Shown here: piece by piece, positions 33,533 to 42,941 of the stretch
Layout of the letters: every line of letters begins with the position of its first letter
Position numbering within the stretch: position 1 is the first letter of the stretch
Assembly (NCBI GenBank): GCA_964463375.1
Contig: CAYXBQ010000009.1
Location: 1-64,000 of the forward strand
Direction of reading: 5' to 3'
Length of the DNA stretch: 64,000 bases
DNA from: UMGS1696 sp964463375
GTDB taxonomy: Bacteria; Bacillota; Clostridia; Oscillospirales; CAG-272
Made by a program: the position numbers and the translations under genes
The notes under the pieces: generated by a model
Seen by the model: only the letters and a program-made list of their open reading frames with translations
Database searches by the model: none
What the model was told of the DNA's origin: nothing

Positions 33533-33559
33533 ATCGGAAGAAAGGATGAATAACGAGAT

Positions 33560-34693
33560 ATGTCTGCAACTGGTATTATTTTTTCCAACATACATGACAA
33601 CAATATTCCGGAGCTGACCCGGCTGCGTACCATCGCCTCGGTGCCCTTTGCCTGCCGGTATCGGCTCATCGACTTTACGCTGTCCAATATGGTAAACTCG
33701 AACATTTTCAATATAGACCTGATCACGCACCTGAACTATCACTCCCTCATGGATCACATCGGTTCCGGTAAGGACTGGGATCTGGCAAGACGCTCCGGTG
33801 GTATCAAGATCCTGCCGCCCTACATCACCGCCTATGCCAGTGCCTCGAACAACCAGTACCAGACCCGTCTGGAGGCACTGAAGGGTGTGAGCCACTCTAT
33901 CCAGATGATCACGGACGAATACGTGGTGCTGTCCGACTGCGACGTGATCTGCAACGTGGATTTCAACGACATCATCGACTACCACATCAAGACCAACGCC
34001 GACATCACGGTGGCGGTGAAGACCATGGAGCTGACCCCGGAGCAGGCACGGATCAATGTGCTGTACACCTCCGACGAAGAAGGCCGGATCACAGATATTC
34101 TGTCCTATCCCACCAACTTCAGCGGTCAGGCAGACGTGTCCTTGAACATCGTAGTGATGAATACGAAATATTTGCAGGAGCTGGTGCTGGATGCGGTGGC
34201 GCACAACTACGTGAGCATGACCCGAGACATCATGGCACGGAACCGGAAGCACATGAACTACCGGGTATACAAATACGACGGCTACTTTGCCACCATCACT
34301 TCCTTTGCAGAATATTACGCACACAGCATGAATCTGCTGACCGATCCGGCGGCACGTGCGGCGCTGTTCAACGTGAAGAACCGCCCCATCTACACCAAGG
34401 TACGTAACTCCGTTCCCACCAACTACGGCCAGAATGCCATGGTGAAAAATTCCATGATCGCCGACGGCTGCGACATCCAGGGGACGGTGGAGAACTGCAT
34501 CCTGTTCCGTGGGGTCAAGATCGGCCGCAATGCCACGGTGAAAAACTGCATCCTCATGCAGGACACCATCGTTGGCGACGGCGCATTCCTGAACCATGTG
34601 ATCACCGACAAAAACGCCGTGGTGCGGGACAATCGTATGTTGGCCGGTGCCGATGTACAGCCGTTCTACATCACCAAAGGGAAAATGATCTAA
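33560..34693 (+). CDS. glgD: GlgD, regulatory paralogue of glucose-1-phosphate adenylyltransferase
   Basis: 377 residues, same fold as GlgC: the nucleotidyltransferase-like part then a beta-helix (NAMVKNSMIADGCDIQGTVE). The GGxGxRL nucleotide loop is replaced by IIFSNIHDNNIPELTRLR and other catalytic positions differ, as usual for GlgD, which raises GlgC activity rather than acting alone. AAAGGA lies upstream. Third gene of the operon. Confidence 0.95.
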   Translation: MSATGIIFSNIHDNNIPELTRLRTIASVPFACRYRLIDFTLSNMVNSNIFNIDLITHLNYHSLMDHIGSGKDWDLARRSGGIKILPPYITAYASASNNQYQTRLEALKGVSHSIQMITDEYVVLSDCDVICNVDFNDIIDYHIKTNADITVAVKTMELTPEQARINVLYTSDEEGRITDILSYPTNFSGQADVSLNIVVMNTKYLQELVLDAVAHNYVSMTRDIMARNRKHMNYRVYKYDGYFATITSFAEYYAHSMNLLTDPAARAALFNVKNRPIYTKVRNSVPTNYGQNAMVKNSMIADGCDIQGTVENCILFRGVKIGRNATVKNCILMQDTIVGDGAFLNHVITDKNAVVRDNRMLAGADVQPFYITKGKMI

Positions 34694-34717
34694 CTGTAAT
34701 TTAGCGAGGGTATGATT

Positions 34718-36154
34718 ATGAAAATTCTCTATGCTGCATCGGAAGCGTTACCCTTTGCCTCCACAGGCGGTCTGGCTGATGTGGTTGGCTCACTGCCGGG
34801 AGCGGTGAAAAAAGAGCTGGGCAAGGACGCGGACATTCGAGTGGTCATCCCGCTGTATCCGTCCATCCGGCAAAAATTCGCCGAGGAGATCGAGCTGATC
34901 TGTGAAATGAACGTAAAGCTTGCCTGGCGAAACCAATACTGCGGGATCTGGCAGACCAAGCGGGACGGCGTGACCTTCTACTTTATCGATAACGAATATT
35001 ATTTCAACCGTGCGGCTCTGTACGGCTCCTTCGACGATGGGGAACGGTTTGCGTATTTCGGCAAGGCGATACTGGAGCTGATGGCGGCGGTGGACTTCTA
35101 TCCCGATGTGCTGCACGCCAACGACTGGCAAACGGCTCCCGCTGTGATCTACCTGAAGCGGAAGTACGCCCATCTGGAGGCCTACCAAAAGATCCGCACC
35201 CTGTTCACCATCCACAACATCGACTATCAGGGTATCTATGATTTCACCATCTTAGGCGACGTGTTCGAGCTGGCGGAGTGGGATAGAAATATCGTGGAAT
35301 ACAACGGCTGCATCAATCTGCTCAAGGGAGCCATCGTGTGTGCCGATCAGGTCAGCACCGTCAGCAGCCGCTATGCCGACGAGATCCTGACCGAATACTA
35401 TGCCAGCGGTCTGCACTATATCCTGCGTGCCAGCGAAGACAAGCTGTGCGGCATCGTGAACGGCATCGATGTGGACTACTATAATGCCGAAAAAGACCCG
35501 GAGATCGCCGCCAACTTTACCGTAGAAGATCTCTCCGGCAAGGCAGCGTGCAAAGAAAAATTGGAGGAGATCTGCGGTTTCCAGCATGACGAGAGTGCCC
35601 CCATCGTAGCCATGGTGTCTCGGCTGGCATCCCACAAGGGCTTTGATCTGGTGACCCGTGTGATCGACGAAATACTCACGGAGACAAATATCCGTTTTGC
35701 GCTGCTGGGTACCGGTGAGAGTGCGCTGGAGGACTTCTTCACCCACCTGACCGAGCGTTTCCCCGGCCGTGTCTGCGTGAAGTTAGAGTACAACAAATCC
35801 CTGTCCAAGGCGTTCTATGCGGGTGCTGATATGTTCCTCATGCCCTCCAAGAGCGAACCCTGCGGACTGGCCCAGATGATCGCATCCCGGTACGGCACCG
35901 TGCCGATCGTGCGGGAGACCGGCGGGCTCTACGACACCATCCATCCCTACAATGCAGAGACCGGAGAGGGCAACGGCTTCACCTTTGCCAACTACAATGC
36001 CCACGATATGAAGCACGTGGTGGAAATGGCGGCAGCGCTGTTCACAACGGAGCCGGAAAAGTGGCTGGATTTGGTGAAAAACGTCATGAAAGTGGATTTT
36101 TCGTGGAGCGTTTCAGCAAAAAAATATATTGCTATTTATAACAAATTGCAGTAA
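34718..36154 (+). CDS. glgA: Glycogen synthase (ADP-glucose)
   Basis: GT5 glucosyltransferase extending alpha-1,4-glucan. 478 residues. Domain 1 opens with MKILYAASEALPF and STGGLADVVGSLPGA; domain 2 contains MVSRLASHKGFDLV, the GT-B sugar-nucleotide motif PSKSEPCGLAQM and GTVPIVRETGGL. The lysine of the classic KTGGLADV site is serine here. The ATG at 34718 has better spacing to GCGAGGG than the ATG at 34712. Confidence 0.95.
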   Translation: MKILYAASEALPFASTGGLADVVGSLPGAVKKELGKDADIRVVIPLYPSIRQKFAEEIELICEMNVKLAWRNQYCGIWQTKRDGVTFYFIDNEYYFNRAALYGSFDDGERFAYFGKAILELMAAVDFYPDVLHANDWQTAPAVIYLKRKYAHLEAYQKIRTLFTIHNIDYQGIYDFTILGDVFELAEWDRNIVEYNGCINLLKGAIVCADQVSTVSSRYADEILTEYYASGLHYILRASEDKLCGIVNGIDVDYYNAEKDPEIAANFTVEDLSGKAACKEKLEEICGFQHDESAPIVAMVSRLASHKGFDLVTRVIDEILTETNIRFALLGTGESALEDFFTHLTERFPGRVCVKLEYNKSLSKAFYAGADMFLMPSKSEPCGLAQMIASRYGTVPIVRETGGLYDTIHPYNAETGEGNGFTFANYNAHDMKHVVEMAAALFTTEPEKWLDLVKNVMKVDFSWSVSAKKYIAIYNKLQ

Positions 36155-36197
36155 AATAATATGGATGTGATTTGTGGGTTTCCCCTCACACGCCAAT

Positions 36198-36239
36198 CGG
36201 AAAACGGCAGACACAGCATCTGCCTTTTCTGGTTTTCCG
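36198..36239 (+). other. Nested stem-loop between glgA and glgP
   Basis: Outer CGGAAAAC (36198-36205) with GTTTTCCG (36232-36239) encloses GGCAGA (36206-36211) with TCTGCC (36219-36224) followed by TTTTC. The inner hairpin alone looks like a terminator; the outer stem would compete with it or protect the mRNA. Confidence 0.7.
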
Positions 36240-36286
36240 GGGGATCCGCACCACGTACCCAAACCGAAAGGAAACAATATAGAATT

Positions 36287-38707
36287 ATGTACACCATCAC
36301 AGAACCCCAAATCGAAGAAGCCCTGCGTACCAAGCTGGCTCGATACTTTGGTGTGAAGCCGGAGGAAGCCGACCCGGAGCAGATATACAAAGCCACCCTC
36401 ATGAGCGTGAAGGATATCCTCACCGAAAAGAGACAGGATTTCCATGAGAAGGCAAAGAAGCAAAGACCCAAAAAGGTCTACTACCTGTGCATGGAATTTC
36501 TCATCGGCCCTTCTCTGCGGAACAACCTGATGAACCTGGGGCTGGCGGACAGCTATCGGCAGGTGCTGTCCCGGATGGGCTATGACCTGGACGACATCTA
36601 CGAAATGGAACCGGATCCGGGTCTGGGTAACGGCGGTCTGGGACGACTGGCTGCCTGCTTCATGGATGCCCTGACCGCACAGAACTACCACGCCACCGGC
36701 TTCTCCATTTGTTATGAATATGGTCTGTTCAAGCAAAAGATCATCGATGGCAACCAGGTGGAGCTGCCGGACAGCTGGATGAGCGGGGGAGACACCTGGC
36801 TGGTGCCCCGTACCGACAAGGCCTTTGACATCCATTTAGGCGGTACTGTGAAGGAAGAATGGAAGGACGGCAAGTGCGCCATTTCCTACGACAACGACGA
36901 GGTGGTTCGGGCAGTCCCCTACGATATGATGATCTCCGGCGCAGACTGCGAGGCAGTGAACGTGCTGCGGCTGTGGAAGGCTGTGGACACCAGCCAGTTT
37001 AATATGGCACTGTTCTCCCAGGGGCAGTACGTGCAGGCCATGGAGGCCTCCTCCAACGCTGAGGTGATCTCCAAGGTGCTGTATCCCTCTGACGACCATG
37101 ACGAAGGCAAGCTCCTGCGCCTGACCCAGCAGTATTTCTTAGTGTCTGCGTCCCTGCAAAGCATCATCAGCGACCACCTGACCGCCTACGGTACCCTGTA
37201 CAACTTTGCCGACAAGGTAGCCATCCACATCAACGACACCCACCCGGCACTGGTGATCCCGGAGCTGATGCGGATCCTCATGGACGTGTACTCCTACTCC
37301 TGGGATGCCGCCTGGAACGTGGTGACCAAGGTCGTGTCCTACACCAACCATACGGTACTGCCGGAAGCACTGGAAAAGTGGAATGTATACCTGTTCCGCA
37401 TGAAGCTGCCCCGGATCTATATGATCATCGAGGAGATCAACCGGCGGCTGTGTGCGGACCTGTGGAATATGTACCCCGGCGACTGGGACCGGATCTCCCG
37501 CATGGCCATCGTGGGCTATTCCCAGGTGCGCATGGCAAACCTCAGCGTGGCAGCCTCCCATACGGTCAACGGCGTGTCGGCACTCCATTCCGACATCCTG
37601 AAAAAGACGGTGTTCCACGACTACTACAAAGCCATGCCGTATAAATTTACAAATGTAACAAACGGGATCGCCCACCGGCGTTGGCTGTGCTATTCCAATC
37701 CGGGTCTGTCCGCATTGCTGGATGAGACCATCGGCACCGACTACCGCAAGCAGCCGGAGACCCTTTCTGCCTTCAAAAAGTACGAAAACGACGAGGGCAT
37801 TCTGCAAAGACTGCAGGAGATCAAAGCCGAGAACAAGCTGGAACTATCTAAATATGTGTTCAACAAGACCGGCATCGCACTGGATGTAGGTTCCGTGTTC
37901 GACGTGCAGGTGAAGCGGATGCATGAGTACAAGAGACAGCTGCTCAATGTGCTCAAGATCATCACCCTGTACAACGAGATCAGAGAGAATCCCAATGGGG
38001 ACTATACCCCCAGTACCTTCATCTTCGGCGGCAAGGCAGCACCGGGTTACTATATGGCCAAGGACATCATCAAGCTGATCTGGAGCTTAGGGGAAGAGAT
38101 CCGCAAGGATAAAAAGGTGCGTGAGCTGCTGCAGGTGCTGTATCTGGAGGATTACAACGTCAGCACTGCCGAGGTACTCATGCCTGCCTCCGACATCAGC
38201 GAACAGATCAGTTTGGCCGGCAAGGAGGCCAGCGGTACCGGCTGCATGAAATTCATGATCAACGGTGCCTTGACCATTGGTACTTTGGATGGTGCCAACG
38301 TGGAAATGAAGGAAGCGGTGGGAGACGACAACATCTTCATCTTCGGCTTGAACGCAGAGGAAGTGGACAGCTTGTGGCGGCAGGGCTATTCGTCTCGGCT
38401 GTACTACGACACCAACGAACGGCTGCGCTCCACCATCGATCGGCTGAGAGGCAGCTTTGCCGGAAACAGCTTCCACGATATGGTGGGCTATTTCCTGTAC
38501 AGCCACGGCGTGTCCGACCCCTATATGTGTCTGGCCGACTACGAATCCTATATGAACGAATACGCCCGCATGCTGCAGGTATACCGGGATAAGACCGTGT
38601 GGACGAAGAAGTCTCTGGTCAATATCGCCGGTGCCGGATTCTTTGCCGCCGACCGCAGCATCCGGGAATACGCCGAAAACATCTGGCACACCACGCCGGT
38701 ACGGTGA
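36287..38707 (+). CDS. glgP: Glycogen/starch phosphorylase
   Basis: GT35 enzyme releasing glucose 1-phosphate from alpha-glucan chains. 806 residues. The PLP-site segment EASGTGCMKFMINGALTIGT and following DGANVEM are intact, as are EPDPGLGNGGLGRLAACFMD and MEFLIGPSLRNN. AAAGGAAA lies before the ATG at 36287; the frame is open 42 codons further up through the stem-loop region but without a start signal. Translated from the same glg transcript, or from reduced read-through past the stem-loop. Confidence 0.96.
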   Translation: MYTITEPQIEEALRTKLARYFGVKPEEADPEQIYKATLMSVKDILTEKRQDFHEKAKKQRPKKVYYLCMEFLIGPSLRNNLMNLGLADSYRQVLSRMGYDLDDIYEMEPDPGLGNGGLGRLAACFMDALTAQNYHATGFSICYEYGLFKQKIIDGNQVELPDSWMSGGDTWLVPRTDKAFDIHLGGTVKEEWKDGKCAISYDNDEVVRAVPYDMMISGADCEAVNVLRLWKAVDTSQFNMALFSQGQYVQAMEASSNAEVISKVLYPSDDHDEGKLLRLTQQYFLVSASLQSIISDHLTAYGTLYNFADKVAIHINDTHPALVIPELMRILMDVYSYSWDAAWNVVTKVVSYTNHTVLPEALEKWNVYLFRMKLPRIYMIIEEINRRLCADLWNMYPGDWDRISRMAIVGYSQVRMANLSVAASHTVNGVSALHSDILKKTVFHDYYKAMPYKFTNVTNGIAHRRWLCYSNPGLSALLDETIGTDYRKQPETLSAFKKYENDEGILQRLQEIKAENKLELSKYVFNKTGIALDVGSVFDVQVKRMHEYKRQLLNVLKIITLYNEIRENPNGDYTPSTFIFGGKAAPGYYMAKDIIKLIWSLGEEIRKDKKVRELLQVLYLEDYNVSTAEVLMPASDISEQISLAGKEASGTGCMKFMINGALTIGTLDGANVEMKEAVGDDNIFIFGLNAEEVDSLWRQGYSSRLYYDTNERLRSTIDRLRGSFAGNSFHDMVGYFLYSHGVSDPYMCLADYESYMNEYARMLQVYRDKTVWTKKSLVNIAGAGFFAADRSIREYAENIWHTTPVR

Positions 38708-38710
38708 TCC

Positions 38711-40633
38711 ATGCAATATTTTGAACACAAATATAGTAACACCCGTGACCTGTCTCTGTTTGGCGCCTTCTCCCAGGCAGAGACCATCACCTTCACCCTG
38801 CTGCCGCCGCCGGAAACGGTCGTCACCTCTGTGACCATGGTGATCCACGGCGACGGTTGGGGACGGGAGACCTCTGTTTGGCGGGAATATCCGCTGCATG
38901 ACGGGGAAGAAAATAGGTTCACCGTCACCCTGTCCATGCAGCAGCTTTGCGACGATATGTCCATGGACGAGGGCGGCCTGTTCTATTACCACTACCGGAT
39001 CCTGACAGAAGAGGACGTGCTGCTGCTGGGCGGCGAAGAACCAACGACACTGACACCGGTGGTGGATGGGCAGGGGGAGAGACAGCTTCTCCTATATGAT
39101 GCAAGCTATCGTCCGCCGGAGCAGATCGATGGGATCATGTACCATGTCTTTGTAGATCGCTTTGCGAAGACCGGTGTGGCTTGGCAGCACCAAAAGCCCG
39201 GCACCGTGCTGGATACCAACTGGGAAGACGGGATCCCCCAATACGGTGCCTATCCGGGGGCAGAGGTGGCGAACAATGTTTTCTTTGGGGGAGACCTGTA
39301 CGGTATCGCCGCCAACTTAGACTATATCGCCTCTTTGGGTACCAGCATCCTGTATCTCTCGCCCGTGTTCGATGCCGCCACGAACCACAAATACGACACA
39401 GCGGACTATCTCTCGGTAGATGCCATGTTCGGGGGAGACGAAGCCCTGCGGTTCCTCTGTGATGCGGCGAAAAAGTGGGGGATCCGGGTGATCTTAGACG
39501 GCGTATTCAACCACACCGGTTCGGATAGCATCTATTTCAATAAGGAAGGCCATTACGACTCCATAGGAGCCTACCAGTCGCCGGACTCGCCGTACGCCGA
39601 TTGGTACACCTTTCGCAAGTTCCCGGACGACTACGAGTGCTGGTGGGGCGTGAAGATCTTGCCCAGGGTACGCAGCGGAAATGCAGACTACCAACGGTTC
39701 ATCTTTGAAAAGGTCATTCCCAAGTGGCGTGAAGCTGGCGTATACGGCTGGCGGCTGGACGTGGCCGATGAGCTGGACGATGGGTTCCTCACCGGTCTGC
39801 GGTCGGCTGTGCATGGGGAGAACGAAGGTGGGCAACCCACTGAAGATGGGCAACCCACTCTTAGTGGGTTACTCATCGGCGAGGTCTGGGAGGATGCCTC
39901 GGACAAGGTCAGCTACGGCACAAGACGGCAGTATCTCTACGGCAGACAGCTGGACGGCGTGATGAACTATCCCCTGCGGGATGCCGTGATCCGCTATGTG
40001 CTTTCCGGAGATGTGGCGGCACTGCGGCAGGGGACGGAGCGGCTATACCGCCGGTATCCCAAGTGGGCCTCGGAAAACCAGATGAACATCCTCTCCACCC
40101 ACGACACCATCCGGATCCTGACCGCACTGGGTGGAGAGCCCATGGGAGAACACACCAACGACGAGCTTGCAGGCATGCACATGACCCCGGCACAGCGCAC
40201 GATAGGCAAACGGCGGCTGCAGCTGGCCTATGGCATATTGGCTGCGCTTCCGGGGATCCCCTGCGTATATTATGGAGACGAGGTGGGGCTGGAAGGCTAT
40301 CGAGATCCCTTCTGCCGCCGCCCCTTCCCCTGGCACAACATGGATCCCGATCTGCTGGATTGGTACCGCCGGGTAGGGCAGTGTCGCAAGCAGGAGAGCG
40401 CACTACACACAGGCGTATTACAGCTGCGGCAGGTGGACGAAACGGTGCTGTGCTTCACCCGAACAGGTACTGGTCGAACAGACGAAGGGCAGACGATCAC
40501 CATTTGGGCAAACCGTGGAGAGGTGCCGGTAGAGATCGAACTCAAAACGGCTATGCGCTCTCTGCTGACGCAAACGACCATAGGTGCGGGAGCCTATAGC
40601 CTAAAACCCGGTGAGGTGCTGTGGCTGCAATAA
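38711..40633 (+). CDS. GH13 alpha-glucosidase/neopullulanase-type enzyme
   Basis: 640 residues, no signal peptide, so probably a cytosolic maltodextrin or glycogen-debris hydrolase. An N-terminal domain of about 130 residues precedes the barrel: VDRFAK, YLSPVFDAATNHKYDT, DGVFNHTGSD, nucleophile in WRLDVADE, acid/base in IGEVWED, third Asp in STHDT. It starts three bases after glgP and reads as part of the glycogen operon. A 42-base repeat (39829-39870) adds about 14 residues, GQPTEDGQPTLSG, between the nucleophile and the acid/base strand. Maltogenic amylase, neopullulanase or cyclomaltodextrinase specificity cannot be separated by eye. Confidence 0.9.
   Translation: MQYFEHKYSNTRDLSLFGAFSQAETITFTLLPPPETVVTSVTMVIHGDGWGRETSVWREYPLHDGEENRFTVTLSMQQLCDDMSMDEGGLFYYHYRILTEEDVLLLGGEEPTTLTPVVDGQGERQLLLYDASYRPPEQIDGIMYHVFVDRFAKTGVAWQHQKPGTVLDTNWEDGIPQYGAYPGAEVANNVFFGGDLYGIAANLDYIASLGTSILYLSPVFDAATNHKYDTADYLSVDAMFGGDEALRFLCDAAKKWGIRVILDGVFNHTGSDSIYFNKEGHYDSIGAYQSPDSPYADWYTFRKFPDDYECWWGVKILPRVRSGNADYQRFIFEKVIPKWREAGVYGWRLDVADELDDGFLTGLRSAVHGENEGGQPTEDGQPTLSGLLIGEVWEDASDKVSYGTRRQYLYGRQLDGVMNYPLRDAVIRYVLSGDVAALRQGTERLYRRYPKWASENQMNILSTHDTIRILTALGGEPMGEHTNDELAGMHMTPAQRTIGKRRLQLAYGILAALPGIPCVYYGDEVGLEGYRDPFCRRPFPWHNMDPDLLDWYRRVGQCRKQESALHTGVLQLRQVDETVLCFTRTGTGRTDEGQTITIWANRGEVPVEIELKTAMRSLLTQTTIGAGAYSLKPGEVLWLQ
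39829..39870 (+). repeat. Palindromic direct repeat inserted in frame in the GH13 gene
   Basis: TGGGCAACCCACT occurs at 39829-39841 and 39847-39859; the second copy also forms a perfect hairpin AACCCACT-CTT-AGTGGGTT (39852-39870). The block keeps the reading frame. Confidence 0.85.
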
Positions 40634-40652
40634 AACAATGGAGGAAAAAACG

Positions 40653-42941
40653 ATGAAGTGTTCGCTGAATGGTACGTGGCAGCTCTATTGCCTGGCAAGC
40701 GATGCATACAAAAAGCCCCGGTATGGCTGGGTGCCGGATACGGAGCACGTACAGCACACCCTAACCGGCGCAGTGCCGGGCAACGTACAGCTGGATCTGT
40801 TTCACGCCGGCATCACTCCGGATCCCTTTTATGCAGACAACTACTACAAATACATGGACTACGAAGCCTGTACCTTTGTCTATGCCAGAAGCTTTACGCT
40901 GGACGAGCTGCCCACCGGCGAAGAGATGATCCTTCGGTTTGACGGCATCGATACGGTGGCAGATGTGTTTGTCAACGGCGAATGGGTGGGGCATACCGAG
41001 GATATGTTCGTGGAGCATGAGATGAACGTGTCTGCGGTGCTGCGGCCGGGAGAGAACACAGTCATGGTCACCATCTATCCCGCCATGCACTATATTCGAG
41101 AGATGGATTATCCGGTGGGCATGATCGGCACCGCAGACCGTAACCAGATCTCCTACATTCGGAAAGCGGCACACTGCTTTGGCTGGGACATCGCACCCCG
41201 GCTGGTGACGGCAGGTTTGTGGCGGGACGTGACCTTGTACAGTCGCCAAAAGACCCGCCTGACCCAGACCTATTTTGCCGTTTCCCGTGCCAACGAAGAC
41301 GCTGCCACCCTGCGCTGGGCGGTGCGGTTCCAAAGCAAGGACAAGGATCTCTCTGCCTATCGGATCACCATGGACGCTGTCTGTGGGGCGCATAGCTTTA
41401 CCGTATCCTGCCGTCCCAGCCACATCAGTATGAACGGCGAATACCATGTGCGTTCCCCGAAGCTGTGGTGGCCGAAGGGCTATGGCGAACAAAACCTGTA
41501 CACCATGACCACCCGTCTCTGGCGTGGGGACGAGCTGCTGGACGAAAAGGTGGAGCATATCGGCCTCCGGCATATTCGCTTAGAACGGGACTTCACGCCG
41601 GGGCAGCAAAAGTTCTGCTTCTATGTCAACGAAACGCCCATCTTCTGCCGCGGCACCAACTGGGTCCCCATGGATGCGTTCCACAGCAGAGCCAAGGAGC
41701 GGATCCCGGCAGCGGTACAGCTTATTTCCGACTGCGGCTGCAACATCATCCGGTGCTGGGGCGGTGGTGTCTACGAAGACGATCTGCTCTACGACCTGTG
41801 TGACCGGGAGGGGATCCTGATCTGGCAGGACTTTGCCATGGGCAACACCACCTATCCCCAGGACGGTTCCCTCGACAATGTGCTGTCCGACGAGATCGAA
41901 AAGCTGCTGTGCCGGATCCGGAACCATCCCTGCGTGTGCCTGTATGCCTCCGACAACGAGATCGACCAGAAGAATATGGCCTTCGATTACCCGGAATATC
42001 GGGTACGGTACAATCGTATAGCCAAGGAGCTTTTGCCCCGTCTACTGCAAGCCCACGACCCCTACCGGTACTACGTTTGCTCATCTCCGGAGGTGCCGGA
42101 GGGATTTGGCTTAGAGAACGTGCCGGAGCAGCATACCTGGGGACCCAGAGCCTGGTACAAGGATCCCTACTACCGGGACTGCACCGCAACCTTCATTGGC
42201 GAAGCAGGGTACCACGGCTGTCCCGCCCCGGAAAGTCTGGCAAAATTCATCCCGGCAGAAGACCTTTGGCCCACCCGAAACCGCAGCTGGGCAGCACACA
42301 GCACGGAGAATCTTTTATATACCGCAGGACATGGCCGCAACGAACTGATGAAGGATCAAGTGAAGCTGTTGTTCGGCGTGGATCCGGAGACGTTGGAGCT
42401 TGCCACCTTCTCGTTCCTGTCCCAGGTATCTCAGGCAGAGGCGGTCAAGTTCTTTATCGAGCGTGCCCGCGCCTTGAAATGGAAGCGTACCGGCATCATC
42501 TGGTGGAACATGATCGACTGCTGGCCCCAGATCTCCGATGCCGTGGTGGACTATTACTACAACAAAAAGTTGGCGTATGACTATATCCAAGCATCGCAAA
42601 AGGATGTGCTGGTGTTCGTGGGCGAGGCCTCCGGCTGGTACTATCCTCTGTACGCCACCAACGACACACGAGAAGTACACAAGGTGCAGTGGACGATCAC
42701 CGACGGAGACACCGATGCCGTGGTGCATACAGGCGAATGCACACTGCTGCCCGGCGAGAAAAAACAGGTGGCCAGCCTGCGGATCATGGTCAGCGAAAAG
42801 CGGTGCCTGCTCATCGACTATACCACCGACGGCGTGCCCGCACGGAACCACTACCTGACCGGACTGCCGCCCTATGACGGAGCCTGGATGCGCCGGATGG
42901 TGGATAAAGTATTGGAAAGCAAAACAAAGGAGAACCTATGA
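40653..42941 (+). CDS. GH2 family beta-mannosidase-like glycosidase
   Basis: 762 residues from the ATG preceded by GGAGGAA. Sugar-binding domain (FDGIDTVADVFVNGEWVG), Ig-like domains and barrel follow the GH2 mannosidase plan. CRGTNWVPMDAF opens the barrel; the acid/base Glu lies in ASDNEID and the nucleophile Glu in FIGEAGYHG. No signal peptide, so it acts on imported oligosaccharides. Beta-mannosidase is inferred from overall resemblance; other GH2 activities are possible. The stop overlaps tex by four bases. Confidence 0.88.
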   Translation: MKCSLNGTWQLYCLASDAYKKPRYGWVPDTEHVQHTLTGAVPGNVQLDLFHAGITPDPFYADNYYKYMDYEACTFVYARSFTLDELPTGEEMILRFDGIDTVADVFVNGEWVGHTEDMFVEHEMNVSAVLRPGENTVMVTIYPAMHYIREMDYPVGMIGTADRNQISYIRKAAHCFGWDIAPRLVTAGLWRDVTLYSRQKTRLTQTYFAVSRANEDAATLRWAVRFQSKDKDLSAYRITMDAVCGAHSFTVSCRPSHISMNGEYHVRSPKLWWPKGYGEQNLYTMTTRLWRGDELLDEKVEHIGLRHIRLERDFTPGQQKFCFYVNETPIFCRGTNWVPMDAFHSRAKERIPAAVQLISDCGCNIIRCWGGGVYEDDLLYDLCDREGILIWQDFAMGNTTYPQDGSLDNVLSDEIEKLLCRIRNHPCVCLYASDNEIDQKNMAFDYPEYRVRYNRIAKELLPRLLQAHDPYRYYVCSSPEVPEGFGLENVPEQHTWGPRAWYKDPYYRDCTATFIGEAGYHGCPAPESLAKFIPAEDLWPTRNRSWAAHSTENLLYTAGHGRNELMKDQVKLLFGVDPETLELATFSFLSQVSQAEAVKFFIERARALKWKRTGIIWWNMIDCWPQISDAVVDYYYNKKLAYDYIQASQKDVLVFVGEASGWYYPLYATNDTREVHKVQWTITDGDTDAVVHTGECTLLPGEKKQVASLRIMVSEKRCLLIDYTTDGVPARNHYLTGLPPYDGAWMRRMVDKVLESKTKENL

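Noticed and set aside
39829..39870. Insertion sequence or MITE with target duplication
   Set aside because: Only 42 bases, no transposase, and no clear target-site duplication; kept as a palindromic repeat of unknown origin.
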